Assembly: GCF_016458235.1 (NCBI RefSeq)
Contig: NZ_JAEMHK010000018.1
Location: 1-64,000, forward strand
DNA length: 64,000 bases
Direction: 5' to 3'
Source of the DNA: Geomonas propionica
GTDB lineage: Bacteria; Desulfobacterota; Desulfuromonadia; Geobacterales; Geobacteraceae
The notes beneath the pieces were generated by a model. That model was not told where the DNA came from. It saw only the letters and a list, made by a program, of their open reading frames with translations, and made no database searches. Below, one piece after another: positions 42,066 to 50,344 of this stretch. Position numbers and translations under genes: made by a program. Position 1 is the first letter of the stretch; every line of letters starts with the position of its first letter.

Positions 42066-43199
42066 GTGCAGAGGATCGCGGTGACTCCGCGCGACAATTG
42101 GCGGGAACGGGTCGAGTCCGTGGGGATGCTCTACCACACCATCGACGGTGCACCCTACTGGGACGAATCCGCCTGCTACCGCTTCACGCGCAGCGAGATC
42201 GACACCCTCGACATCGCCACCGCCGAACTGCACTCGCTCTGCCTGCAGGCCGTCGAGGAGGTGATCCGGCGCGACCTGTTCGCGAAGCTCCGCATCCCCA
42301 AGGAATTTGCTCCGCTGGTGATCGATTCCTGGGAGAACGACGAGCCCACCCTGTACGGGCGCTTCGACCTGGTGTGGGACGGCAACGGCGCACCCAAGAT
42401 GTACGAGTACAACGCGGACACCCCCACCTCGCTGCTGGAGGCGAGCGTGGTGCAGTGGTTCTGGCTGCGGGAGACCCGCCCCGACCAGGACCAATTCAAT
42501 TCCATCCACGAGAAGCTGATCGGTTTCTGGCAGCGCTGGCCGAACCTGGAGCAGAATCCGGTCCACTTCGCCTGCTCAGACGACGCAATCGAGGACCTGG
42601 GCAACCTGGAATACCTGCGCGACACCGCGCTGCAGGGGGGCGCGCGCACGCGCAGGCTCTTCATCGAGGAGATCGGCTGGGACAGCACGCGGTTGGAGTT
42701 CGTCGACCTGGACAACGCGCCCATCCGGACCCTGTTCAAGCTCTACCCATGGGAGTGGATGATCCGGGAGGAGTTCGGCCGCCACCTGACCCGGGCCAAG
42801 ACCCGCCTGTTGGAACCCGCCTGGAAGATGGTACTCAGCAACAAGGGGATTCTCCCCATCCTCTGGGACCTGTTCGAGGGGCACCCGAACCTCCTGGAGG
42901 CACGCTTCGAGGAGCGTCCCCTGCAGGGGGAGTTCGTGCGCAAGCCGCTCTTCTCCCGGGAAGGGAGCAACATCGAGATCCATCGCGAGGGGAGCGTGAC
43001 CAGCACTCCCGGCAGTTACGGCGCCGACGGCTACATCATGCAGCGCTACCAACCGCTCCCCTGTTTCGGCGGCAACTACCCGGTGATCGGTTCCTGGGTG
43101 ATCGACGGCGACCCCGCCGGTATCGGCATCCGCGAGGACGCGACGGAAATCACCACCAACGGCAGCAGGTTCCTGCCGCACTTTTTCGTGGAGGGATGA
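42066..43199 (+). CDS. Glutathionylspermidine synthase family protein (YgiC/YjfC-like)
   Basis: A 377-residue ATP-grasp ligase-like protein. Family marks are RDNWRERVESVGMLYHTIDGAPYWDESACY, MYEYNADTPTSLLE, LYPWEWMIREEFG, EPAWKMVLSNKGILPILWDLFEGHPNLLEA and YVMQ/YIMQRYQPLPCFGGNYPVIGSWVI. The C-terminal ATP-grasp half of glutathionylspermidine synthase is kept, without the N-terminal amidase. It begins at GTG 42066. The acceptor substrate of these proteins is not established; a peptide or polyamine ligation near the envelope is plausible. It is linked to DUF1190-like and DUF350 genes as in E. coli. Confidence 0.92.
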   Translation: MQRIAVTPRDNWRERVESVGMLYHTIDGAPYWDESACYRFTRSEIDTLDIATAELHSLCLQAVEEVIRRDLFAKLRIPKEFAPLVIDSWENDEPTLYGRFDLVWDGNGAPKMYEYNADTPTSLLEASVVQWFWLRETRPDQDQFNSIHEKLIGFWQRWPNLEQNPVHFACSDDAIEDLGNLEYLRDTALQGGARTRRLFIEEIGWDSTRLEFVDLDNAPIRTLFKLYPWEWMIREEFGRHLTRAKTRLLEPAWKMVLSNKGILPILWDLFEGHPNLLEARFEERPLQGEFVRKPLFSREGSNIEIHREGSVTSTPGSYGADGYIMQRYQPLPCFGGNYPVIGSWVIDGDPAGIGIREDATEITTNGSRFLPHFFVEG

Positions 43200-43200
43200 G

Positions 43201-43617
43201 ATGAATTCGGTAACGGTGGTGGAATCCCTTGGGGGAGTGGACGGCTACTTCTTGCATTTTCTGGCCGCGGCGCTGCTGGTGGCCCTGTTCTGCGTCATCT
43301 ACGTGCGCATCACCCCCTACCCCGAGTTCAAATTGATCGCGCAGGGGAAGGTGGCGCCCGCCGTAAGCTTTGCCGGGGCGCTGCTCGGCTTCGCCATCTC
43401 CCTGGCCAGCGCCATCGCCCACAGCATCTCGTTCCTGGACATGCTGGTCTGGGCGGGCATCGCCCTGCTGGTCCAGCTGCTGACGTTCCTTGTGCTGCGC
43501 CTGATCTTTGCCGACCTGAGCCGCGCCATCGCCAGTGACGTGCTGGCCCCGGCCGTCCTGCTCGGTGCCCTCTCCCTCGCCGCCGGCATCCTGAACGCCG
43601 CCTGCATGACCTACTAG
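43201..43617 (+). CDS. DUF350 family membrane protein (YjfL/UPF0719-like)
   Basis: A 138-residue membrane protein with four predicted helices (YFLHFLAAALLVALFCVIYV, AVSFAGALLGFAISLASAI, LVWAGIALLVQLLTFLVLRLIF, LAPAVLLGALSLAAGILNAAC). DUF350 proteins normally carry two helix-pair repeats, as here. It starts one base after the YgiC-like stop, so the three genes 40720-43617 form an operon. Function is unknown; linkage with the ligase is conserved in other bacteria. Confidence 0.88.
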   Translation: MNSVTVVESLGGVDGYFLHFLAAALLVALFCVIYVRITPYPEFKLIAQGKVAPAVSFAGALLGFAISLASAIAHSISFLDMLVWAGIALLVQLLTFLVLRLIFADLSRAIASDVLAPAVLLGALSLAAGILNAACMTY

Positions 43618-43625
43618 CACCGACT

Positions 43626-43661
43626 GCCCCTCCCCCCGGAGGGGGGAGGCTGGGAGGGGGG
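43626..43661. repeat. GC-rich palindromic intergenic repeat
   Basis: CCCCTCCCCCCGGAGGGGGG then AGGCTGGGAGGGGGG, the same subtype as 40084-40118. The rest of the 248-base gap to modA shows no other feature that I can defend. Confidence 0.8.
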
Positions 43662-43865
43662 AGCCTGTGCCGCATCCCGTGGCAGTTGCCCCTTTTCCCG
43701 GCACACCTCCCGTCTCTTTTCTCTCGTCCCCTTTGCCAATCCCCCTTTATCATTGAGGTTCACCCCACTAGCCAGTAATGGCACGCGTTCTGTAACCGAG
43801 GCAACGACGGCAGGCACCGCTGAGGTTCCGCGACGTCCATTTCCAGCTGTATGAAGGAGCCCGCC

Positions 43866-44621
43866 ATGAAGAAAGTACTGATCCAGGCAGCATCGCCCCT
43901 CTTGATCCTGCTGCTGCTCGTTACACCGGTGTTCGCCGGCGAAATCGCCGTCTCGGCCGCGGCGAGCCTCAAGGAGGCGATCAACGAACTGGCCGACAGC
44001 TTCACCCGAACGCATCCCGGCGTCAGGATCGTCAGGAGCTACGGCGCATCCGGCACCCTCGCCAAACAGATTGAGAGCGGCGCACCGGCAGACATCTTCA
44101 TCTCCGCCAACGAGGAATGGATGGCCTACTTGAAACAGAGAAAGCTCATCTCCTCCAGCGAAACCCTGGCCGGCAATACCCTGGTCTTTGCCGGCAGCAC
44201 CGGCAAGAAGGTCACCGCTATGCAGGACCTCGTCGCCTTGGGGAGGATCGCCCTGGGGAGCCCCAAGAGCGTCCCCGCCGGCGAGTACGCCATGGCGGCC
44301 ATCAGAAAGGCCGGATTGGAGCAAGCGTTGGGCGGAAAACTGGTCTTTGCCAAGGACGTCCGGGAGAGCATGATGTACGCGGAGCGCGGTGAGGTGGAGG
44401 GGGCGTTCGTTTATCGCAGCGACGCGCTGCTGGGGAAGCGCGCGCGCATCCTCTTCACCGTGCCGCGGCAGCTCTACCCGAGCATCGTCTATCCCATGGC
44501 GCTCACCGGCTCCGCGGCGGCAAAGGGTGAGGCCTCCGCTTTTTTCCGTTATCTCAAGGAGCCGGAATCTGTCTCAGTCATGAAGAAGCATGGTTTCTCT
44601 TTCCACGATCCTCGGGACTGA
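43866..44621 (+). CDS. modA: Molybdate ABC transporter substrate-binding protein
   Basis: A 251-residue periplasmic protein with a signal peptide cleaved near PVFA. Mature start GEIAVSAAASLKEAINELA and the segments FGASG-like SYGASGTLAKQIESGAPADIFISANEEWM and KSVPAGEYA match ModA, which binds molybdate or tungstate through Ser and backbone contacts. GAAGGAG lies 7 bases upstream. There is no modB or modC next to it: the next gene is a histidine kinase after 184 bases. So it must work with a permease elsewhere or have a different task. Confidence 0.92.
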   Translation: MKKVLIQAASPLLILLLLVTPVFAGEIAVSAAASLKEAINELADSFTRTHPGVRIVRSYGASGTLAKQIESGAPADIFISANEEWMAYLKQRKLISSSETLAGNTLVFAGSTGKKVTAMQDLVALGRIALGSPKSVPAGEYAMAAIRKAGLEQALGGKLVFAKDVRESMMYAERGEVEGAFVYRSDALLGKRARILFTVPRQLYPSIVYPMALTGSAAAKGEASAFFRYLKEPESVSVMKKHGFSFHDPRD

Positions 44622-44652
44622 ACTTCGCGTCCAATCCACTCACAAAACCCTC

Positions 44653-44666
44653 ATAGTGGTCACTAT
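44653..44666. promoter_or_regulatory. Palindrome ATAGTG-GT-CACTAT
   Basis: A 14-base dyad between modA and the hybrid kinase, followed by AAACCCCTTTTTTT. It could be a regulator site or, with the T run, a weak terminator of modA. No identity can be assigned. Confidence 0.35.
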
Positions 44667-44805
44667 AAACCCCTTTTTTTGAACGATTTTGTCTACGGGC
44701 CTGTCGATAAAAAAATATATTTGTTAGAACCAAATTATCTGATAATAATGTTTCAAAACTCAAAGAAGACGTCCAGACCCGCGCCGCAACCAGGAGAGGG
44801 CCAGA

Positions 44806-46716
44806 ATGGCAACGAAAGATAGTCACCCTTCCAGCACGCCCCCATCTTCAGACAGAGGGACACTCCACGCCGGGGTACCGACCTCTCCCATCGAACAAAT
44901 GCAGGCAGACCACTATCTGAAAATCCTGGCACAGGCACCGGTGCTGATATGGCGCGCCAACATCAAGGCGGAGTGCGACTGGTTCAACGACACCTGGCTC
45001 TCCTTCACTGGCCGGACCATGGAGCAGGAATACGGCAGCGGCTGGGCTGAGGGGGTGCACCCGGAAGACCTGCAGCGCTGCGTTGCTATCTGGCTAGGGG
45101 CCTTCGAAAAGCGGGAATGCTTCGAGATGGAGTATCGCCTGCGCCGTCACGACGGGGAGTTCCGCTGGATCCTGGACATCGGCCGCCCCATCGAAGCTGT
45201 GGACGGCAGCTTCGCCGGCTACATCGGCTACTGCTTCGATATTACCGACCGTAAAATGGCTGAGATGGAACTGGTGCTGGCCCGGGAGAGCGCTGAGGCG
45301 GCGAACCGGGCCAAAAGCGACTTTTTGGCCAACATGAGTCACGAAATCCGCACCCCGATGAACAGCATCATGGGGATGTCGCAACTGCTCGCCTTCACCG
45401 ACCTCACCCCTGAACAAAAGGAGTACGTGGACGGCATCATGGGCTCCTCCGAGGGGCTTTTGGCCATCATCAACGACATCCTGGACCTCTCCAAAGTCGA
45501 GGCCGGCAAGATCGACCTGGAACTACACAGCTTCAGCATCAGGCGCAGCATCAACGACGTCGTCAAGGCCCAGATGAGCACGGTCCTGGAAAAGGGGCTG
45601 TTCCTCCGCCCGGTAATCGACGAGGACGTCCCCGACACCTTGGTGGGAGACCAGTTGCGACTGAAACAGGTCCTCCTGAACATCGTGGGCAACGCCATCA
45701 AATTCACCAACAAGGGGGGGGTCACCATCTCGGTCTCGGTGCAGGAGGATCGCGGCGATGCCGCCGACCTCGAGATCTGCATCACCGACAGCGGCATCGG
45801 CATCACCGCGGAGGCCATCGAGCGGGTCTTCTCACCTTTCGGCCAAGAGGACAGTTCCACCACGCGCAAATTCGGCGGCACCGGGCTCGGGCTTTCCATC
45901 AGCACCAAGCTGGTCGAACTGATGGGGGGGCGAATCTGGGCCGAAAGCCGCAAGAACGCGGGAAGCAGCTTCCGCATGGTGATCCCGTTTCTGCGCTCCG
46001 ACGAGCGGCTGGCCGCGGTTACCCCTTCCCGCAGTGACGTGAGGCCCCTCTGGGAGGGGGAGAAGCTGCACATCCTGCTGGCCGATGACCAGGAGATCAA
46101 CCGCAACATCATGTCCCGGCTTTTGGAGCGCTTCGGCCACCATCTGGACACCGCGGCCGACGGCGAAGACGCACTGCAGAAATGGCGCGAGAAACGCTTC
46201 GACGTCATCCTCATGGACGTGGAGATGCCGACCATGGACGGCAACGAGGCCATGCGCCGCATCAGGGAGGCAGAGCTGGGTTCCGGCAACCGCACCGTCA
46301 TCATCGCCCTCACCGCCCACGCACTGAAGGACCAGCAGGAGATGTTCCTGAAGGCCGGCTATGACGGCTACGTCGCCAAACCGGTCGAGATCGCTTCTTT
46401 GCTGCAGGAATTGAAGCGCTCCCTGCAGTTGCCCGTTCTTCCCCCGCAAGCCCCTTCCGACGCCGCTACGCCCCCCTCGGCAGAGCTTGTTGACATCACC
46501 AGAGTTGCCGACATACTTAGCTCCGTGGTTCCACTGTTACAGCAAAGGAACATGGAGGTATTGGACAAAGTGAGCGAGCTTGTCGATGCTGTCCCGAAAT
46601 CTCCCATGCTGTCACAGTTGCACCAGCAAATCAGGCAGTTTGATTGCACCGGCGCATTGCAGACAGTGCAAAGGCTGTGTGAGGAACTGAACATCCAGAT
46701 TGATCAGCGTCTGTAA
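44806..46716 (+). CDS. Hybrid sensor histidine kinase (PAS-HisKA-HATPase-REC)
   Basis: A 636-residue soluble kinase. A PAS domain with PAC end lies at ~40-155 (APVLIWRANIKAECDWFNDTWLSFTGR, GYIGYCFDITDRK). The phosphoacceptor is His179 (SHEIRTPMN). ATPase boxes are NAIKFTNKG, DSGIGI, FGQEDSSTTRKFGGTGLGL. A receiver domain follows with Asp471 (ILMDVEMP). The last ~80 residues are helical and Hpt-like in place but I do not see the His motif. No membrane helix is present, so it senses a cytoplasmic cue. CAGGAGAG precedes the ATG. It is followed by a response regulator after 29 bases. Confidence 0.94.
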   Translation: MATKDSHPSSTPPSSDRGTLHAGVPTSPIEQMQADHYLKILAQAPVLIWRANIKAECDWFNDTWLSFTGRTMEQEYGSGWAEGVHPEDLQRCVAIWLGAFEKRECFEMEYRLRRHDGEFRWILDIGRPIEAVDGSFAGYIGYCFDITDRKMAEMELVLARESAEAANRAKSDFLANMSHEIRTPMNSIMGMSQLLAFTDLTPEQKEYVDGIMGSSEGLLAIINDILDLSKVEAGKIDLELHSFSIRRSINDVVKAQMSTVLEKGLFLRPVIDEDVPDTLVGDQLRLKQVLLNIVGNAIKFTNKGGVTISVSVQEDRGDAADLEICITDSGIGITAEAIERVFSPFGQEDSSTTRKFGGTGLGLSISTKLVELMGGRIWAESRKNAGSSFRMVIPFLRSDERLAAVTPSRSDVRPLWEGEKLHILLADDQEINRNIMSRLLERFGHHLDTAADGEDALQKWREKRFDVILMDVEMPTMDGNEAMRRIREAELGSGNRTVIIALTAHALKDQQEMFLKAGYDGYVAKPVEIASLLQELKRSLQLPVLPPQAPSDAATPPSAELVDITRVADILSSVVPLLQQRNMEVLDKVSELVDAVPKSPMLSQLHQQIRQFDCTGALQTVQRLCEELNIQIDQRL

Positions 46717-46745
46717 GCAGACCTGCTGGTTGGATTGAGGGCGAG

Positions 46746-47345
46746 TTGGGAAAAAAAACTATTCTTGTCGTAGACGACACCATCGACAATCTCATCATCC
46801 TCTACAAGATGCTCCGGGGCGAGTACGAAGTGATTGGCGCCAACAGCGGCCAGGAGGCCTTGCGGCTGCTTCAGTCCGCGGCTCCGGACCTGATCCTTTT
46901 GGACATCATGATGCCGGAAATGGACGGTTACGAGGTGTGCCGCCTGCTGAAACAGGACCCGCGCTTGCGCGGCATCCCCGTCATCTTCATCTCCGCGCTC
47001 AACGAGGAGGTCGACGAGACCCGCGGCTTCGAGATGGGGGCGGTGGACTTCATCACCAAGCCGGTGAAGCCGGCGATCCTGGCCCGGCGCGTGGCGGTGC
47101 ACCTGGAATTGCAGTCCCAGAAGGACGCACTGCAACAGCAAAACCAGGAACTGCAGTCCGCCCTGTCGCGGGTGAAGGAGCTTTCAGGACTGCTCCCCAT
47201 CTGCATGACCTGCAAGAAAATCAGGGACGACCAAGGCTACTGGAACCAGCTGGAAGGGTACCTCTCCGAACACTCCGAGGTGCTGTTCAGCCACAGTTAT
47301 TGCCCCGACTGCGCCGCGGTCGCCATGGATGAGTTTCTCAAGTAG
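46746..47345 (+). CDS. Response regulator with a C-terminal Cys-rich motif
   Basis: A 199-residue protein. The receiver domain has Asp10-Asp11 and phosphoacceptor Asp53 (LLDIMMPEMDG). A coiled coil of Gln/Leu residues (~118-150) follows. The last 50 residues hold CMTCKKIRDDQGYW and HSYCPDC, a CxxC...CxxC motif found at the end of many delta-proteobacterial regulators and likely to bind zinc or another metal. It begins with TTG 46746, supported by the family start and GAGGGCGAG upstream. It lies 29 bases after the hybrid kinase gene, its probable partner. Confidence 0.88.
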   Translation: MGKKTILVVDDTIDNLIILYKMLRGEYEVIGANSGQEALRLLQSAAPDLILLDIMMPEMDGYEVCRLLKQDPRLRGIPVIFISALNEEVDETRGFEMGAVDFITKPVKPAILARRVAVHLELQSQKDALQQQNQELQSALSRVKELSGLLPICMTCKKIRDDQGYWNQLEGYLSEHSEVLFSHSYCPDCAAVAMDEFLK

Positions 47346-47410
47346 GCAATGCTCCTCCTTTGCGAAGGCCAAATTTCGAAGTTTCCCCTCCCTCTCTTCC
47401 TTTTCCCTCA

Positions 47411-47438
47411 TTGACAGGATTCCAGAGTCACCTATTAA
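47411..47438 (+). promoter_or_regulatory. Candidate promoter of the PocR kinase gene
   Basis: TTGACA at 47411-47416, a 16-base spacer and TATTAA at 47433-47438, about 70 bases before the ATG at 47510. Confidence 0.5.
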
Positions 47439-47509
47439 AATAATATGATAGACTCCCGGAAACTCTGTTATCCAGTGCCCTTTAGTCACAATCCCGGTAG
47501 CGAAAACTG

Positions 47510-49567
47510 ATGAAATACTCAATCAACCAACTCCTCGACATTCCGAAACTGCAAGTGATCCTCGACAGCCTGTACGAGGTATCGGGGATACCTTCGGCCA
47601 TCATCGACCTGGAGGGGAAAATCCTGACCGGCTCCGGGTGGCAGGACATCTGCACCAAGTTTCACCGCGGCAATCCCACCACGGAGAAGTTCTGCATCGA
47701 AAGCGACCAGGAAATCACCAGCGGTCTGCAGGACCAGCAGCGCCACGTCCAGATCACCTGTCCCTTGGGGCTCACCGACACCGCTACGCCGCTCGTCATA
47801 GAAGGGGAGCACCTCGCCAACATCTTCACGGGACAACTCTTTTTGCAGCCGCCCGATCGCCAGCGTTTCCGGCTGCAGGCCGAGAAGTACGGCTTCGAGG
47901 AGGCGTCCTATCTGCTGGCGATAGACCGGGTCCCGGTCATCAGCCAGGACAAGCTGGACCAGAACCTCTCTTTCATCGCCAACCTGACCGAACTGCTCGC
48001 CATACAGGGGCTGACCCAGTTGAGAAGCCTGGAGGTGCAGGAGTGCCTGCGCGAAAGCGAGGAGCGCGTGCAGCAGATCATCGCCTCGGCCCAGGAGGGG
48101 ATCATCGTCTACGACTGCGGGCTGCGCTTCCAGGTCTGGAACCGTTACATGGAAGAGATGTCAGGCTTTAGCGCGCAGCAGGTCCTCGGCAGACTGCCCC
48201 AGGAGGTCTTTCCGATGCTGGAGCGGTCGGGGGTGGTCGAGAGACTGCGGCGGGTATTGGCCGGTCACGGTGTCGATTCGGCGGAAGTCGAACTGCAACG
48301 GCCCGACTTGCCACGCTCCATCTGGCATACCGACACCCTGGCGCCGCTTAAAAACGCGGACGGCGAGATCGTTGGCGTTATCGCCACCGTGCGGGACATC
48401 ACCGAGCGCAAGCACACCGAGGAACAGCTGCGCCAGGCGCTGAAAATGGAATCGGTGGGGCGGCTCGCCGGAGGGGTGGCGCACGATTTCAACAACATGC
48501 TCACCGTCATCATGGGACAGGCGCAGCTGGCCCAGATGAAGATCACCCAGGGGCACCCGCTGTGGCAACCGCTCGAACAGATCGCGATCGCGGCCCAGCG
48601 CTCCAGCCAGATCACCCGGCAGTTGCTCGCCTTCTCTCGCAAGGAGATCATCGACCCGCGGCCGGTGGATCTGAACCAGCTCATCTCCGAGGCACAAAAG
48701 ACGCTCTTACGGCTGATCGAGGAAAGCATCACATTGCACTGCCACCCCGGCGCCGACCTTTGGGCGGTCAAGATGGACCCCTCACAGGTCGACCAGGTCC
48801 TGGTCAACCTCGCCGTCAACGCGCGCGACGCCATGCCCGATGGAGGCGTCCTCTCCATTCACACCGAAAACCTGCACCTGAGCCAGAAAAGCTGCCAGTA
48901 CCTGCACGACGCCTCCCCCGGCGACTACGTGCAGTTGGTGGTGAGCGACACCGGGATGGGGATGAGCGAGGAGGTGCTGGAACACATCTTCGAGCCTTTC
49001 TACACCACCAAGGGGCTCGGCAAGGGAACCGGGCTCGGGCTCGCCACCGTGTACGGCATCATCCGGCAAAACGGCGGCTTCATCAACGTCTACTCGGAAG
49101 TCGGACACGGCACCTCTTTCAAGATCTACCTACCCCGCAGCAGCAGCGCCGCGCCCGCCGAAGCCCAGAGGAGATGCACCGATGTCCGGATCGGCTCCGG
49201 CACGGTGCTGCTGGTCGAGGACAACGACATGGTGCGCACGGTCACCATGTCGTACCTGGAGGAACTGGGTTACCGGGTCATCGTTGCGGACACCCCGCGC
49301 GACGGCATTGAGATCTGCGCCAACCGGCAGAACAAAATCGACCTGGTGCTCACCGACGTCATCATGCCCGGGATGAGCGGCAGCGACATGGTGCGAGAGA
49401 TCAAGGTCAACTTTCCCGAGGTGAAGGTGCTCTTCATGTCCGGCTACACGGCCGACCTGGTGGCGAGAAGCGGCGTGGTCGAGGAGGGGATGCACTTCAT
49501 CCAGAAGCCGTTCGACATCAGCACCCTTTCCGTGAAGATCGAGGACACCTTCCTCTCCGACGACTGA
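47510..49567 (+). CDS. PocR-domain hybrid histidine kinase (PocR-PAS-HisKA-HATPase-REC)
   Basis: A 685-residue soluble kinase. Residues ~5-170 are a PocR ligand-binding domain (LLDIPKLQVILDSLYEVSGIPSAIIDLEG, with Cys pairs DICTKFH, KFCIES and ITCPLG), known from propanediol-type sensors for small organic molecules. A PAS domain (~180-300), phosphoacceptor His325 (VAHDFNN), ATPase domain (NLAVNARDAMPDGG, GTGLGLATVYG) and receiver with Asp616 (LTDVIMPGMSG) follow. A terminator closes it. It may sense short-chain alcohols, aldehydes or acids, which would fit the metabolism of the window; that is inference. Confidence 0.93.
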   Translation: MKYSINQLLDIPKLQVILDSLYEVSGIPSAIIDLEGKILTGSGWQDICTKFHRGNPTTEKFCIESDQEITSGLQDQQRHVQITCPLGLTDTATPLVIEGEHLANIFTGQLFLQPPDRQRFRLQAEKYGFEEASYLLAIDRVPVISQDKLDQNLSFIANLTELLAIQGLTQLRSLEVQECLRESEERVQQIIASAQEGIIVYDCGLRFQVWNRYMEEMSGFSAQQVLGRLPQEVFPMLERSGVVERLRRVLAGHGVDSAEVELQRPDLPRSIWHTDTLAPLKNADGEIVGVIATVRDITERKHTEEQLRQALKMESVGRLAGGVAHDFNNMLTVIMGQAQLAQMKITQGHPLWQPLEQIAIAAQRSSQITRQLLAFSRKEIIDPRPVDLNQLISEAQKTLLRLIEESITLHCHPGADLWAVKMDPSQVDQVLVNLAVNARDAMPDGGVLSIHTENLHLSQKSCQYLHDASPGDYVQLVVSDTGMGMSEEVLEHIFEPFYTTKGLGKGTGLGLATVYGIIRQNGGFINVYSEVGHGTSFKIYLPRSSSAAPAEAQRRCTDVRIGSGTVLLVEDNDMVRTVTMSYLEELGYRVIVADTPRDGIEICANRQNKIDLVLTDVIMPGMSGSDMVREIKVNFPEVKVLFMSGYTADLVARSGVVEEGMHFIQKPFDISTLSVKIEDTFLSDD

Positions 49568-49590
49568 TCCCCTCTCCCCTGGATTTTCCC

Positions 49591-49628
49591 AACCGGCGGG
49601 ACGCTGTCTGAACCTGCCGGTTTTTTTT
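49591..49628 (+). terminator. Rho-independent terminator of the PocR kinase gene
   Basis: AACCGGC and GCCGGTT enclose GGG/CCT pairs and a loop, followed by eight T residues. It lies 24 bases after the stop. Confidence 0.85.
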
Positions 49629-49629
49629 G

Positions 49630-49658
49630 TTGACATTAGTTGGCCATCAAACTAAGTT
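49630..49658 (+). promoter_or_regulatory. Promoter and palindromic operator of the MarR gene
   Basis: TTGACA at 49630-49635, 17-base spacer, TAAGTT at 49653-49658. The inverted repeat TTAGTT-N8-AACTAA at 49636-49655 fills the spacer and touches the -10 box, as expected for MarR autorepression. Confidence 0.7.
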
Positions 49659-49666
49659 CCCATGCC

Positions 49667-50092
49667 ATGGACACTCGCAACATCGCCGCCATCATCAGCG
49701 ACACCCGCGCCGGGATCAACCGCTACCTGCTCCAGGAACTCAAGCGCCTCGGCATCGAGGGGCTTGCCCCTTCGCACGGCGCCATCCTGTACCACCTCTT
49801 CAACAACGCCGAAGTGACCATGAAGGATCTGGCCAAGGCGGTGCGCCGCGACAAGTCGACGGTGACCGCGCTGGTGGGGAAGCTGGTCGCCAACGGGTAC
49901 GTGGACAAAGTGAGCAGCACCCAGGACCAAAGGACCGTCTACGTCCGGCTCTCGCAGCGGGGACAGGCTTTGCAGCCGGTCTTCGAGGAGGTGTCGCGCA
50001 ACCTGATCGCCCAGATCTGGCGCGGCGTGGACGAGGCGGAACAGCGGGAACTGGTGCGCCTTTTGAAGAAGATCCGCGCCAACCTGCCGTAG
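49667..50092 (+). CDS. MarR family transcriptional regulator
   Basis: A 141-residue winged-helix regulator. The DNA-binding core is HGAILYHLFNNAEVTMKDLAKAVRRDKSTVTALVGKLVANGYVDKVSSTQDQRTVYVRLSQRG, complete with the wing. I start at ATG 49667 (MDTRNIAAI), since an in-frame TTG at 49640 would lie inside the promoter. No ribosome binding site is seen, and the predicted transcript begins about 2-3 bases before the ATG, so the message may be leaderless. It has no co-transcribed partner; the GH13 gene is 252 bases downstream. Confidence 0.93.
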   Translation: MDTRNIAAIISDTRAGINRYLLQELKRLGIEGLAPSHGAILYHLFNNAEVTMKDLAKAVRRDKSTVTALVGKLVANGYVDKVSSTQDQRTVYVRLSQRGQALQPVFEEVSRNLIAQIWRGVDEAEQRELVRLLKKIRANLP

Positions 50093-50201
50093 CCTTTATC
50101 TCGTACATCCCCTTCATGCTGTTAGATACTGTTCTTTGCAAGCTCCCTTCCCCTGCCCCTTTCCCCCAGGACACGGAAATCGACTCGATTGCGACGGAGC
50201 A

Positions 50202-50226
50202 GGGCGAATGATTATTCGCCCCTACA
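50202..50226. repeat. GGGCGAAT-GATT-ATTCGCCC palindrome, copy 2
   Basis: Identical to 35693-35717 including the CTACA flank. It lies in the 252-base gap before the GH13 gene, which otherwise shows no clear promoter. Confidence 0.9.
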
Positions 50227-50344
50227 GCCCGCTCCGGCGCAGCGCTCCCTGTTGCCAACCCGTCAAACTCCGCTACTGTTCTAACTTGTTTGCCCAAAGG
50301 AGAGCTTAGCCGGTGGCCCGGCCGCCGGCGCGGGAGGTGCAGCG

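Noticed and set aside
43760-43865. Molybdenum-cofactor riboswitch before modA
   Set aside because: Some GC-rich stems are possible, but the conserved core is not recognisable.
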